From the NCBI GenBank assembly GCA_947452535.1, contig CANGCM010000007.1, positions 1-64,000 on the forward strand: a stretch of 64,000 nt of DNA, read 5' to 3'. The notes under the pieces are model-generated. The model did not search any database. It saw only the letters and a program-made list of their open reading frames with translations, and had not been told where the DNA came from. Shown piece by piece: positions 41,475 through 49,910 of this stretch. The position numbers and the translations under genes are program-made. This DNA comes from Burkholderiaceae bacterium (GTDB lineage: Bacteria > Pseudomonadota > Gammaproteobacteria > Burkholderiales > Burkholderiaceae). Within the stretch, counting starts at the first letter, position 1, and every line of letters starts with the position of its first letter.

Positions 41475-41819
41475 TCAGCGAACTTGCAATGCCATGTGAT
41501 ACAAATTGGTAGAGCGCGATCCGGACCGACAGAAAGCCAAAATCGGCTCTGGCATCGTTTTTAGTAAGCGTGCCATTTCCACTACTTGCTCTGGAGTAAT
41601 TGCTCCTGCAATCACTGGTAAAAAGGCGTAGCTCAAACCAAGCGCCTCAGCTTGCGCCTGAATATCGGCATTTCTTGGTTGATCAGGGCCGCCTTCAAAG
41701 TCAGGGCGATTATTGATGACGCTCTTGTAGCCTTGATTTGCAATTTCAATCAAGTGACTAGGGTCAATTTGTCCAAGCGTACCAAACTGATTGGTATGGC
41801 AGGAAATAGGAAGACTCAT
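41475..41819 (-). CDS. DUF442 rhodanese/phosphatase-like sulfurtransferase
   Basis: 114-residue cytoplasmic protein of the TIGR01244/DUF442 family. The tyrosine-phosphatase-like loop AFCRSGSRSTNLYH contains the active Cys (about residue 97); the N-terminal GQIDPSHLIEIANQGYKSVINNRPD is typical. Such domains are often fused or linked to persulfide dioxygenases and YeeE genes. GAGG precedes the ATG. It is the last gene of the sox-yeeE run, so a role in handling cytoplasmic sulfane sulfur is inferred. Confidence 0.87.
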   Translation of the reverse strand: MSLPISCHTNQFGTLGQIDPSHLIEIANQGYKSVINNRPDFEGGPDQPRNADIQAQAEALGLSYAFLPVIAGAITPEQVVEMARLLKTMPEPILAFCRSGSRSTNLYHMALQVR

Positions 41820-41872
41820 CTAAACCTCAAAATGTAATGTAAATTTGAAAAACTTAAGACTTAGATTCTAAA

Positions 41873-42310
41873 TCAGACTGAATTTTTATGGTCTGTAAAG
41901 AACTGCTTGTAAAGAGTCATGCCAGCGAGCATTGCCAGAACAAAGACCAGTGCCTTGATGTGGCCAGCCCCAAGAGCAACAATAGCCGGACCGGGACAAA
42001 AGCCGGCAATGCCCCAACCCGCTCCAAAGATAAGGCTACCGATCACCAGAGGTCTGGAAATATCTCTTCGGCTTGGAATATGGAGCGCACCACCAAAAAA
42101 GGGTTCTGATCGTTTTGAGACTAAGTAAAAGCCTCCCAACCCTACAATCACCGCTCCGCCCATCACAAAAATGAGGGATGGGTCCCAGTTACCAGTGATA
42201 TCAAGAAAATTGAGAATTTTTTGAGGATTGCTCATGCCAGAAATAATGAGACCCAATCCGAACAAGACGCCAATCAAATACTGACTATATAAATGGAAAT
42301 GTTTTCTCAT
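41873..42310 (-). CDS. YeeE/YedE half-transporter (DUF6691 type)
   Basis: 145 residues with four hydrophobic segments and the motif IAGFCPGPAIVALGAG (Cys about 107), the C-terminal half of the YeeE/YedE sulfur-transport fold. Pairs with the 42314-42751 gene, which ends 3 bases upstream, to make a two-subunit transporter. The substrate is presumably a sulfur compound such as thiosulfate or polysulfide; this is inferred from the family and locus. Confidence 0.85.
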   Translation of the reverse strand: MRKHFHLYSQYLIGVLFGLGLIISGMSNPQKILNFLDITGNWDPSLIFVMGGAVIVGLGGFYLVSKRSEPFFGGALHIPSRRDISRPLVIGSLIFGAGWGIAGFCPGPAIVALGAGHIKALVFVLAMLAGMTLYKQFFTDHKNSV

Positions 42311-42313
42311 GAG

Positions 42314-42751
42314 TTATAAGCCTATTACATGGCGAATCACAAATACCATCATGAAGCCAGCAGCCATAAAAGTGAAGGTGGCTACCAAAGATCTAGGTGA
42401 AAGACGAGACAGGCCGCAGATACCGTGGCCACTGGTGCACCCTGATCCATAACTAGCTCCAAAACCTACTAGTAAACCAGCAATGGTGATGGCAAACCAA
42501 TCTGCATCAATGACCGTCACTGTATGAATGCCAAATAACAAAGCGGCCCAGAATGGAGCGCTCAATATCCCAAGGACCAGCATAAGACGCCAACTGATAC
42601 CACCAACTTTAGGTGATAGTAGTCCAGAAACAATGCCGCTAATTCCAAGAATGCGGCCATGCAGGAGAGCGAATAAAGCGGCGGCAATTCCCAATAAGAC
42701 TCCACCAAACAGTGCTGGCCCGGGGGTAAATGCCAACCAATCAATTTGCAT
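42314..42751 (-). CDS. YeeE/YedE half-transporter, N-terminal type
   Basis: 145 residues, four hydrophobic segments, with GASYGSGCTSGHGICGLSRL containing two Cys of the YeeE motif. ATG 42751 (MQIDWLAFTPG) is preferred to an in-frame TTG at 42760. Upstream partner of the 41873-42310 protein. The GC(T/S)SGHG pattern is shared with PmpA/PmpB-type proteins of sulfur-oxidising bacteria. Confidence 0.85.
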   Translation of the reverse strand: MQIDWLAFTPGPALFGGVLLGIAAALFALLHGRILGISGIVSGLLSPKVGGISWRLMLVLGILSAPFWAALLFGIHTVTVIDADWFAITIAGLLVGFGASYGSGCTSGHGICGLSRLSPRSLVATFTFMAAGFMMVFVIRHVIGL

Positions 42752-42772
42752 GGAAATCAATCGCTTTCTGAG

Positions 42773-43894
42773 TTAACTGCAGGGATTTGGAGCAAGGCGC
42801 ACCTGAAGGTAGCGCAGCGCTAAATAAGCACCGAAGATAAATCCAGGCAAGGCAAGGAAGGAGCCAATCGCCAATGTAGAAATTCCACTCAAACCCTGAC
42901 CTACTGTGCAGCCCAGCGCTGTAACACCGCCAAAACCCATCAGAGTTGCGCCAACCAAGTGATTGGCAGTATCTTCAGAATTACGAAAGCTTTCCCAGCG
43001 AAATGTCTTAGTTAGCAATGCGCTGCAGGCAGCACCTGAAATCATTCCAATAACTGCAACGATGCCAAGGCTCATCACTTTAGAGGTATCGCTGTACAGC
43101 ATAAGTAAATCCAGTGTGTACGCATAGGGGGCAACAAAAGAAAGGCTTTCCATTCTCCCTGAATTCGTTGTAAGAAAGACCTCTTCCAAGGTGTTAGGAT
43201 CTTCAGCTACAAAACCTAAGCTCCCGGATACCCACCAAATGGCGCATATGGCAAGGCCAACAAAAAGACCGGCAAATAGATTTTCAGCAGTCCAAAATAC
43301 CTTATTAACCAATGCATAAGCAATAAAAGCAAAGCCGATTAATAAGCCGAGCACAAGATGTAGATTATTTCGGGCAATACCAGTCATTGGGCTCAGAATA
43401 CTTGGTAAATCCTGTGGGGTATTCAAGGCAATGTATACAGAATCGAGCGTATTAATACGAATCAGCCCGAGAAAACCTTTCATGGTCATGTATGCAGAAA
43501 GTCCCAGAACCATAAACACAATAATGGACTTCAGATTTCCGCCGCCAATACGCACCAGTGTCTTGCTTCCACAACCTGATGCTAGCACCATGCCAAAACC
43601 AAAGAGCGTGCTACCTACTAGCGTAGAGAGCCACAAAAATTTAGTACCGGTATAAATGCTCTTCAGTGGATCAATAAACCCCAAGTAGGACATTAAGGCA
43701 AAGCCAATAATAGCAACACCGATAGCAAGAAACCATTGCTTCAAACGGTCCCAGCTAGACATAATAAAAATATCTGAAACTGCACCCATGCTGCAAAAAC
43801 CCGTTTTTTGCATTACAGCACCTAGCAAAAAGGTAATTGCAAATGTCGCTAGTAAAACAGTCTTGATAAGGGAAGAAATATCTACTGCATCCAT
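42773..43894 (-). CDS. full-length YeeE/YedE (TsuA-like) thiosulfate/sulfur transporter
   Basis: 373-residue membrane protein with about nine or ten helices in two pseudo-repeats. Relay cysteines of the TsuA type are present: Cys34 (QKTGFCSMGAV), Cys108 (GMVLASGCGSKTLVRIGGGN) and Cys329 (ALGCTVGQGLSG). TsuA homologues import thiosulfate by transient thiol contacts. It follows the small cytochrome gene by 22 bases and precedes the half-transporter pair by 21. Direction and substrate here are not proven. Confidence 0.87.
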   Translation of the reverse strand: MDAVDISSLIKTVLLATFAITFLLGAVMQKTGFCSMGAVSDIFIMSSWDRLKQWFLAIGVAIIGFALMSYLGFIDPLKSIYTGTKFLWLSTLVGSTLFGFGMVLASGCGSKTLVRIGGGNLKSIIVFMVLGLSAYMTMKGFLGLIRINTLDSVYIALNTPQDLPSILSPMTGIARNNLHLVLGLLIGFAFIAYALVNKVFWTAENLFAGLFVGLAICAIWWVSGSLGFVAEDPNTLEEVFLTTNSGRMESLSFVAPYAYTLDLLMLYSDTSKVMSLGIVAVIGMISGAACSALLTKTFRWESFRNSEDTANHLVGATLMGFGGVTALGCTVGQGLSGISTLAIGSFLALPGFIFGAYLALRYLQVRLAPNPCS

Positions 43895-43916
43895 ATATAG
43901 TTCTCTAAGGGAATAT

Positions 43917-44231
43917 TTATTTAAATTTATAAAACTGCTTGCTTAGGAAGGCTGTTACATCTGCCTCATCCTCAGGGAAAAGTTCAAGTCGCAATTCAGC
44001 ATTACACCTGGCCACCATAGATTTTAAATTCTCTAGATTTTTCACTTTGCCATCGCTGCGCGTGTAGATCATATCGCCATTACCAAATCCCGTTTTCTTG
44101 GCGTGGCATGCGTAACACTTCTGCTCATCAATTTTTTTCCCATTTGCTAGGTCGGCTATGGCGTGGCCAGAAAAAGGCGCACCAAAAAGTAATACCAGAG
44201 ATAAAAATCGCAATAAAGATGGTAATTTCAT
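43917..44231 (-). CDS. small periplasmic monohaem cytochrome c
   Basis: 104 residues. Signal peptide about 1-24 (FLSLVLLFGAPFSGHA), haem-binding CYACH at 39-43, and a possible axial Met in GNGDMIYTR (about 52). The fold size suggests a class I-like cytochrome that could accept electrons from the Sox proteins or a neighbouring redox enzyme. I do not recognise a specific family name. It lies between the SoxH-like gene and the TsuA-like gene on the same strand. Confidence 0.83.
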   Translation of the reverse strand: MKLPSLLRFLSLVLLFGAPFSGHAIADLANGKKIDEQKCYACHAKKTGFGNGDMIYTRSDGKVKNLENLKSMVARCNAELRLELFPEDEADVTAFLSKQFYKFK

Positions 44232-44290
44232 TTGAAATCAGTCATTTAGACAAGTAATTCGCTATTTTAAAGCCAGATGACAAATTTGCC

Positions 44291-45238
44291 CTATTCAGAC
44301 TGAATTGAGAGGTAAACGTTATAGGCATTCATCCGATTGGCGGCCCTAAATAAGGGCATGCCTTCGTATTCAGACCAATCAGTTTGCTTATAGGCTTCCT
44401 CAAAAGGATCCATATTGACAGCGGCGGTAGACATAGATTGACGTAAGTACTTAAGATAAACCCGTGTAAATTGGATATCCTCAACCGGGTTAGTGGAAAC
44501 CGACCCATGCCCGGGAATAACAATTTTCGGACTCATGCCCTCAATCCGATCCAGAGCAGATAGCCAGCCCTTGCTATCTGCATTACCAACAAAGGGGATT
44601 CGACCTCGAAATACCAAATCACCAGCGAATAACACACCCTCCGACGGAACGTTGATCATCAAATCCTCGGGTGCATGAGCCGGTCCCGCCCTACTAATTT
44701 TAAAATCAATCCCACCTACAGTCAGCGAATAACTTTGATCAATCCAAATATCTGCCGCCTGAAGTTGTGTGTTTTTATCTACCCAAGGAGAAAAATCTAT
44801 ACGAGAAGCGATGAGTCTTTGTTTCGCAGTTTCTGAAGAGAGATAATTACGCCCTTCGTTTTGTGCATAAATCTTAGCGCCGATCTTTTTAAATTCTTGT
44901 AAGCCATAAATGTGATCTGCGTGATAGTGGGTCACAATCACAGCGACGATTTTTTGAGAAGTTACCTTTTGAACTTCTTTAATGAGGTTTAGAGCTAAAG
45001 CAGGCGAGCCCAGGGCATCGATCACGACAACACCTTTTGGGGTCACTACAAAGCCAGCATTAGAAATGAAGTTTTGATTTTTGCTACTACCCATTTCTGC
45101 CAAACCTTGGACAAAATAAGTATGTGATGCAACTTGAATTGGCTTTAATAGTGGACCATCTGCTGCATTCACAATAGCGATAGCTAAAAATAGATGAAGA
45201 AATACAAAAGCAAGTATTCGTAAAAAGATAGTCCGCAT
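44291..45238 (-). CDS. soxH: SoxH-like secreted metallo-beta-lactamase-fold hydrolase
   Basis: 315 residues. Signal peptide about 1-26, then an MBL fold with HxHxDH at 104-109 (VTHYHADHIYG), a later His in GPAHAPEDLM, the Asp in LFAGDLVF and His in IPGHGSV. This is the layout of SoxH and the related quinoprotein-linked zinc hydrolases. SoxH is usually dispensable for thiosulfate oxidation and its reaction is unknown; a periplasmic sulfur-thiol hydrolase is only an inference. Downstream of the DsrE-like gene by 24 bases. Confidence 0.8.
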   Translation of the reverse strand: MRTIFLRILAFVFLHLFLAIAIVNAADGPLLKPIQVASHTYFVQGLAEMGSSKNQNFISNAGFVVTPKGVVVIDALGSPALALNLIKEVQKVTSQKIVAVIVTHYHADHIYGLQEFKKIGAKIYAQNEGRNYLSSETAKQRLIASRIDFSPWVDKNTQLQAADIWIDQSYSLTVGGIDFKISRAGPAHAPEDLMINVPSEGVLFAGDLVFRGRIPFVGNADSKGWLSALDRIEGMSPKIVIPGHGSVSTNPVEDIQFTRVYLKYLRQSMSTAAVNMDPFEEAYKQTDWSEYEGMPLFRAANRMNAYNVYLSIQSE

Positions 45239-45262
45239 TCTAAGCCCTATCTAAAACAGGAT

Positions 45263-45691
45263 TTATGGCTTGATATAAGCGAAGTGGTCTTGGTACTGAA
45301 GATCAGCAATTCTCACAACGCCCGATGGGGTGAAATCAGCATCTAGAGTAAATTGATCCTTTTTCAGATTCCGATTCTTAAGAGTAATTTCGCAAACCTC
45401 AAAACGCACACTGCGTGACTTTAATGCGCCAACTAGAGGGGCATATTCAATGCCATTTTTTTTATCTTTTGCACCTTCCATTAGCATATCAACACCATTT
45501 GCATGTGTAACCACAATGATCTTGGTTTGAGGTGACACATCTAAGTGATTTCGTATATTACGCAAACCTTTAATTCCTTGAGATTCAGCATCATCAATGT
45601 GATAAACCACCTCAGTAGGACCTGCTGCATGGGCGCCCATAGTCAGAAGAGCAAAAATAAACGCAATAAAGTATTGATGTAATTTTTTCAT
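45263..45691 (-). CDS. secreted DsrE-family protein
   Basis: 142 residues with signal peptide about 1-22 (FIAFIFALLTMGAHA) and a DsrE/DsrF-like fold: VVYHIDDAESQGIKGLRNIRNHL, IIVVTHANGVDML and a single Cys100 in RFEVCEITL, the place of the sulfur-carrying Cys in this superfamily. Most DsrE proteins are cytoplasmic; here export is predicted. Start at 45691 (MKKLHQYFIA, GAGAAA upstream) was chosen over 45733, which would overlap soxB. Possibly a periplasmic sulfane-sulfur carrier for Sox products. Confidence 0.85.
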   Translation of the reverse strand: MKKLHQYFIAFIFALLTMGAHAAGPTEVVYHIDDAESQGIKGLRNIRNHLDVSPQTKIIVVTHANGVDMLMEGAKDKKNGIEYAPLVGALKSRSVRFEVCEITLKNRNLKKDQFTLDADFTPSGVVRIADLQYQDHFAYIKP

Positions 45692-45713
45692 TATTTTCTC
45701 GGATAAAAAAGTA

Positions 45714-47444
45714 TTAGAGGGGGGCCATTCCAAGGTTGTTTTTTAAGCCCTTGATGATCGGCTCATTAAGCTTTATGGGCTTAACCACTTTCACGTCACG
45801 CAAATGGCGTTCCATCAGATCCCAGATTGGTTCACCGCCCACATTTTTAGCTTCTTCGCTAACGGGAGCCCAACCAGCTACCTTGTAAGTCTTGCTTGGA
45901 TCAATATCCTTACCATTTAAGCGCATATCGCTAATGCGCTTACCAGCTGGGGCTACTGGGTCGATCGTATATTGCATACCACCCACACGAACCATATCAC
46001 CGCCCTGCTGGTAATACGGGTCAGGATTAAATAAGTTATCAGCCACATCCTCAAGAATGGTCTTGATGGTGTCACCGGTCATATTAGTCACCGTGGTGTA
46101 TGGATAAGAAATGGCAGTTTGATCCAAGAGGTTTTCACGAGTGATGGCCTGGCCAGGCAGTAAGCTGGTGCCCCAACGGAAGCCAGGCGAGAATGCAATT
46201 TCTGCATTCTTCTGTGCCATCAGACCATCCAATATGAGTTGATCGAAGCTGCCATTGAAATTGCCGCGACGATATAAGAGGCCGTCCGTAGTAGCTAATT
46301 TTTCATTGAGCTTGGCCTCATAAGGAGCTCTCACTTTAGCGATCAACTGATTCATTGCAGGATCTGCCGGAATCAGGTTTGAGAAGATTGGGAAAAGCTT
46401 ATAACGGAAATCAACTGGCTTACCACCCTTAACATCAAAATCGAGCACACCCAAGAACTTACTATTTGAACCCGCATTAGTGACTAAGGTAACTCCACCA
46501 GAATTTTTGACCTTCACTGGAATCGGAACACCATCATGCGTATGGCCACCCATGATGGCATCAAGACCACTGATACGCGAGGCCATCTTCAAATCGACAT
46601 CCATGCCATTATGTGAGAGTAATACAACTACTTTTGCGCCTTTTGACTTCACTTCATTGATGGTCTTTTGTAAATTTTCCTCTTGAATTCCAAAAGTCCA
46701 GTCCGGAGTAAAGTAACGCGGATTTGCAATCGGGGTATACGGAAATGCTTGGCCAATAATCGCCACTGGAATACCATTTTGCACCCTCATTACATAAGGG
46801 TTGAATACAGAATCCCCGAAGTCAGCTGTTTTAATGTTCTGCGCAATGAAGGACACTTTGCCCTTGAAATCGCCATTGACGATCTCCATCACACGCTTTT
46901 CACCTAAGGTCATCTCCCAATGTGGCGTCATCACATCAACGCCCATGAGCAATGTGGCATCCACCATATCCTGGCCATTGGTCCAGAGCGCTGTACCAGA
47001 GCCCTGCCAAGTATCGCCACCATCCAATAAAAAGGCGCCGGGACGACTTGCTTTCATTTGCTTGATGAGGGTTGTCATGTGGGCAAAGCCACCCATCTTG
47101 CCGTAATTTTGTGCAGCAGCTACATAATCTAAATAGGTAAAAGCATGGGCGTCACGTGTGCCCGCAGGAATGCCATTTGCCTTAAGGAAATATTCGCCTA
47201 CCAAGTGAGGAGTCTTACCTTCCTGCGCACCAATACCTAAATTGACATTCGGCTCTCGGAAGTGAATTGGTAAGAGTTGGGCATGGCAATCAGTAAAGTG
47301 CAGGAAGTGCACGTTACCAAACTTGGGTAAATCATAGAATTTTTTTGCTGAGCTTTGCGCTCCCACAAAATTAGAATGCAAACCCATTCCACCTGCAGAG
47401 GCGATAGCCATTGCCTGTAAAAATTCACGGCGATTTAAAGACAT
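45714..47444 (-). CDS. soxB: thiosulfohydrolase SoxB
   Basis: 576-residue dimanganese enzyme that releases sulfate from SoxY-bound cysteine S-thiosulfonate. A Tat signal MSLNRREFLQ starts the chain. Metal and active-site segments: HFTDCHAQLLP, GGDTWQGSGTALW, SHNGMDVDLK and GGHTHDGVPIP, as in the 5'-nucleotidase-like family. Length fits SoxB (about 560-580). GAGGAA precedes the ATG. It follows soxX across a gap that contains a stable hairpin (47462-47483). Confidence 0.97.
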   Translation of the reverse strand: MSLNRREFLQAMAIASAGGMGLHSNFVGAQSSAKKFYDLPKFGNVHFLHFTDCHAQLLPIHFREPNVNLGIGAQEGKTPHLVGEYFLKANGIPAGTRDAHAFTYLDYVAAAQNYGKMGGFAHMTTLIKQMKASRPGAFLLDGGDTWQGSGTALWTNGQDMVDATLLMGVDVMTPHWEMTLGEKRVMEIVNGDFKGKVSFIAQNIKTADFGDSVFNPYVMRVQNGIPVAIIGQAFPYTPIANPRYFTPDWTFGIQEENLQKTINEVKSKGAKVVVLLSHNGMDVDLKMASRISGLDAIMGGHTHDGVPIPVKVKNSGGVTLVTNAGSNSKFLGVLDFDVKGGKPVDFRYKLFPIFSNLIPADPAMNQLIAKVRAPYEAKLNEKLATTDGLLYRRGNFNGSFDQLILDGLMAQKNAEIAFSPGFRWGTSLLPGQAITRENLLDQTAISYPYTTVTNMTGDTIKTILEDVADNLFNPDPYYQQGGDMVRVGGMQYTIDPVAPAGKRISDMRLNGKDIDPSKTYKVAGWAPVSEEAKNVGGEPIWDLMERHLRDVKVVKPIKLNEPIIKGLKNNLGMAPL

Positions 47445-47461
47445 ATTTTTTCCTCTTAAAC

Positions 47462-47483
47462 AAACAGGCCTTGCGGCCTGTTT
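47462..47483 (-). promoter_or_regulatory. stable GNRA-loop hairpin between soxX and soxB
   Basis: On the minus strand AAACAGGCC and GGCCTGTTT form a perfect 9-bp stem closed by GCAA, a GNRA tetraloop, followed by GTTTAA. It could be a leaky terminator, an mRNA-stabilising structure for the upstream sox message, or a processing site. Confidence 0.6.
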
Positions 47484-47493
47484 TTTAGATACT

Positions 47494-48132
47494 TTATTTA
47501 TTTACAGGAGACTCAGGATCAAGTAACAATGCCATGACATCTTGCATCTGCTTCTCATCTAAAAGTTTAAAGTGCCCAAAGCGAGGCATGTTGCTGCATG
47601 CGTTATATGCCTTTGAATTATTAATACGATTCCAGGTGTAACTCACAATCTCCTGAGAATAACCACGCAGTTTTGCATATCCAGTTAAAGACGGGCCAAT
47701 ATTTCCGTATGAAATTTCTTTGGGATCAATCTGGTGGCAGTTGTAACAACCTCCGCCAACGACGGTATCCGCCTTATCCGTCCAAGTAGCACCACGACCA
47801 CTCTGAGCAACACCTTCACCCCGCTTCCAATCCCCAATATACTTACCATCGGATGGCTGCTTAATCGTATCCATATTCATTTTTTGTATCTTGACTCTCA
47901 TAGCCTCACCCTGCTTGCTATTGGCAAATTGAGGATCTGAACAAAATTTCTGAGTAGCATCTTGATCAATACGATCAAGACCGGCAATGCCTTCTGCCTT
48001 AAAGCTCTCTTGAATCATCTTGGTAAATTTTGGATCATTTTTTTGTTGAGCAATAGCTAAATTCTGAAAGAAGTTTGAAGCAAGGATTAACCCACTAATA
48101 ACTAAGAACTTTTTGATATTTGTATTTTTCAT
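47494..48132 (-). CDS. soxX: sulfur oxidation cytochrome c SoxX
   Basis: 212-residue periplasmic cytochrome, partner of SoxA in joining thiosulfate to SoxY. Signal peptide about 1-28, haem motif CYNCH at 129-133 and axial Met182 in CSNMPRFGHF. The ATG at 48132 has AAGAG 6 bases upstream; an in-frame ATG two codons earlier overlaps that site. A long region before the haem (residues about 30-115) is seen in the larger SoxX type. Confidence 0.95.
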   Translation of the reverse strand: MKNTNIKKFLVISGLILASNFFQNLAIAQQKNDPKFTKMIQESFKAEGIAGLDRIDQDATQKFCSDPQFANSKQGEAMRVKIQKMNMDTIKQPSDGKYIGDWKRGEGVAQSGRGATWTDKADTVVGGGCYNCHQIDPKEISYGNIGPSLTGYAKLRGYSQEIVSYTWNRINNSKAYNACSNMPRFGHFKLLDEKQMQDVMALLLDPESPVNK

Positions 48133-48145
48133 GATCATCTCTTAG

Positions 48146-48961
48146 TTAGCGCTTGAGTCCAGGCGTTTCAACTGTGCCGCCATTAGCCGTCTTGGCCATA
48201 TACATTGACAGGGCAATCGTCACGTCAGAGCCATAAATAGGAAATGGGAAGCGCTGCTGGCGAAAACAATCATTCAAACGTTGTTGCATTGTCCAAAATT
48301 GCCCACTGGATACCCGATAAGCTGGCCAATATCCCCAACCCATTGCAGCACCTTTTTGCTCAGTAATATTTGGTAGGTCCTGCAAGCGAATACGCTTACC
48401 AGTCTCAGCATGACATGAGGCGCATGCAAAATCCATTGGACCACCTTGATAAAAGAAGGCACGCTTTCCAAGGTCGTACATTTCTTTTTCCTTGGGATGG
48501 GCTGTACTCACCTTAGTTTTCTCACCCTTTGATAAGGTGACAACATAAGCAACAATTGCCTCCATGTCCTTTTTAGGGCCAACCTGAAAAGGGGCATCAA
48601 TCATCTCTTGTGGATTACGTCCTTGTAACACTTGCATACAAGTCATCAAGCGTGACTCAAGATCCTGAACTTTATTTGTATCTTTGAAAAAGCGCGGTAA
48701 CTGGGCTGCCGCGCCTTTAACTACGCCAGCACCTAAACCTAAGTCACACTTTTCAAGAGTGGCATTTTTTGGACCAGCAGGTTTTTTCCACAAATCTTCA
48801 CCAGCTGCTTCATATAGCTCTGAAGGGTTACCGTCAGCAATCATCTCGCGATATTTTGCAATATCGTCAGTGGCGCTTTTTTGCGCCCATGATGACGATG
48901 CCATCGTAAATACGGTCGCTACTAAACCAGTAGCCAGACCTAATCTAAATTTATGTTGCAT
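48146..48961 (-). CDS. soxA: sulfur oxidation cytochrome c SoxA (monohaem type)
   Basis: 271 residues. Signal peptide about 1-26. Only one haem motif, CASCH at 180-184, is present; in the N-terminal half the other haem is replaced by Cys72/Cys108, which may form a disulfide. Cys232 in RLNDCFRQQRFPFP is the expected persulfide ligand of the active-site haem. Start 48961 has AAAGGG 6 bases upstream; 48982 would be 7 residues longer. Forms the SoxAX thiosulfate conjugase with SoxX. Confidence 0.95.
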   Translation of the reverse strand: MQHKFRLGLATGLVATVFTMASSSWAQKSATDDIAKYREMIADGNPSELYEAAGEDLWKKPAGPKNATLEKCDLGLGAGVVKGAAAQLPRFFKDTNKVQDLESRLMTCMQVLQGRNPQEMIDAPFQVGPKKDMEAIVAYVVTLSKGEKTKVSTAHPKEKEMYDLGKRAFFYQGGPMDFACASCHAETGKRIRLQDLPNITEQKGAAMGWGYWPAYRVSSGQFWTMQQRLNDCFRQQRFPFPIYGSDVTIALSMYMAKTANGGTVETPGLKR

Positions 48962-49011
48962 TTGCAACCCTTTCAAACACATGAGTAAAGATCAAAAAAA
49001 AGAACTGGCTA

Positions 49012-49320
49012 TCAAGAAGCTGTCGCTTCGTCAGTCCGCTTATCGCCTTTACTGTCTATCCAAGAAACTACAATCTTGTCGCCCTTGGCGCCCTTGTACT
49101 TAAAGTTCAAAAATGGATCTTTAGAAACAGCAGGGCCAAATTGACCATTAAATACATCCTTGCCATTTGCAGTTACCTTAATAGTGCTGATAAACCAAGC
49201 AGGGATAGTTTTTCCTGCAGCGTCTTTACGCTGACCAGATTCCATATCGTGCTTCATCAAAATTTTTACGTCTACAGTTCCGCCACTTTCAGCAGCTCTC
49301 ACGCGCATCGGATCACCCAT
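49012..49320 (-). CDS. soxZ: sulfur carrier complex subunit SoxZ
   Basis: 102 residues with an immunoglobulin-like fold. Conserved SoxZ segments are MRVRAAESGGTVDVKILMKHDMESGQRKD-type start (M at residue 5 onward), IPAWFISTIKVTANGKDVF and WIDSKGDKRTDEA near the end. No signal peptide of its own; SoxZ is exported bound to SoxY. It follows soxY by 52 bases. Confidence 0.96.
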   Translation of the reverse strand: MGDPMRVRAAESGGTVDVKILMKHDMESGQRKDAAGKTIPAWFISTIKVTANGKDVFNGQFGPAVSKDPFLNFKYKGAKGDKIVVSWIDSKGDKRTDEATAS

Positions 49321-49372
49321 TTTGTTCCCCTTATATTCTGTATTAAATTAATTCTGCTTGCGATTAAATAAA

Positions 49373-49825
49373 TTAACCGCCGCAACCACCTAAAGTCACT
49401 TTTACCTCTTTGACTGTCATCAGCCATTTGCCATCCGCTTTTACCAAACCATAGACATTAGATGTTTGGCCCATCTTGATGCGAGTGGTTACGAATGAGT
49501 CTGTACCGGCAGGAACAAAGAATTGTGCCGCTAACGAACTAGGATTCTTTTCAACCAAAATAGCCATTTGCTCTGCTTTTAAGCTAGTTGTAATGCCGAC
49601 TGGGACTACAGCACCGTTTTCAGCAATATCTGGCGCATTTAAAGTAACGGCAGATGATTTTTCAGGGCTGCCATTACTCAGGATCTTAAAAACATCATCT
49701 AGGCTCTTGCCTTCAAAAGCAGCCTTATTCCACTCCTGGGCTTGGGCTACGCTAATAAGACCAGTCGATGCCATCAAACTAAATACTGCTGAATACTTCA
49801 ATAGACTGCGACGCTGCTCATTCAT
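49373..49825 (-). CDS. soxY: thiosulfate carrier protein SoxY
   Basis: 150 residues with a Tat-type leader (NEQRRSLLKYSAVFSLMAS) and the essential C-terminal swinging arm ending GGCGG, where the Cys carries the sulfur intermediate. Start 49825 has AAAGGAG 5 bases upstream; an in-frame ATG at 49843 lies ahead of that site. Forms SoxYZ, the substrate carrier for SoxAX, SoxB and SoxCD. Confidence 0.97.
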   Translation of the reverse strand: MNEQRRSLLKYSAVFSLMASTGLISVAQAQEWNKAAFEGKSLDDVFKILSNGSPEKSSAVTLNAPDIAENGAVVPVGITTSLKAEQMAILVEKNPSSLAAQFFVPAGTDSFVTTRIKMGQTSNVYGLVKADGKWLMTVKEVKVTLGGCGG

Positions 49826-49910
49826 AAAAACTCCTTTATTCATCTTTGCTTTTAATCAATATTATTCGCTATTTTGCATTAAAACGACTGTTTACTGCTG
49901 AATTCATTGT

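Noticed and set aside
48684-49103. 139-codon open frame on the plus strand opposite soxA and soxZ
   Set aside because: It runs antisense to two well-supported sox genes, its product has no recognisable domain, and its composition looks like a reverse-strand shadow.
49476-49901. 141-codon plus-strand frame opposite soxY
   Set aside because: Shadow of soxY; the soxY frame has Tat leader and GGCGG tail, which settle the coding strand.
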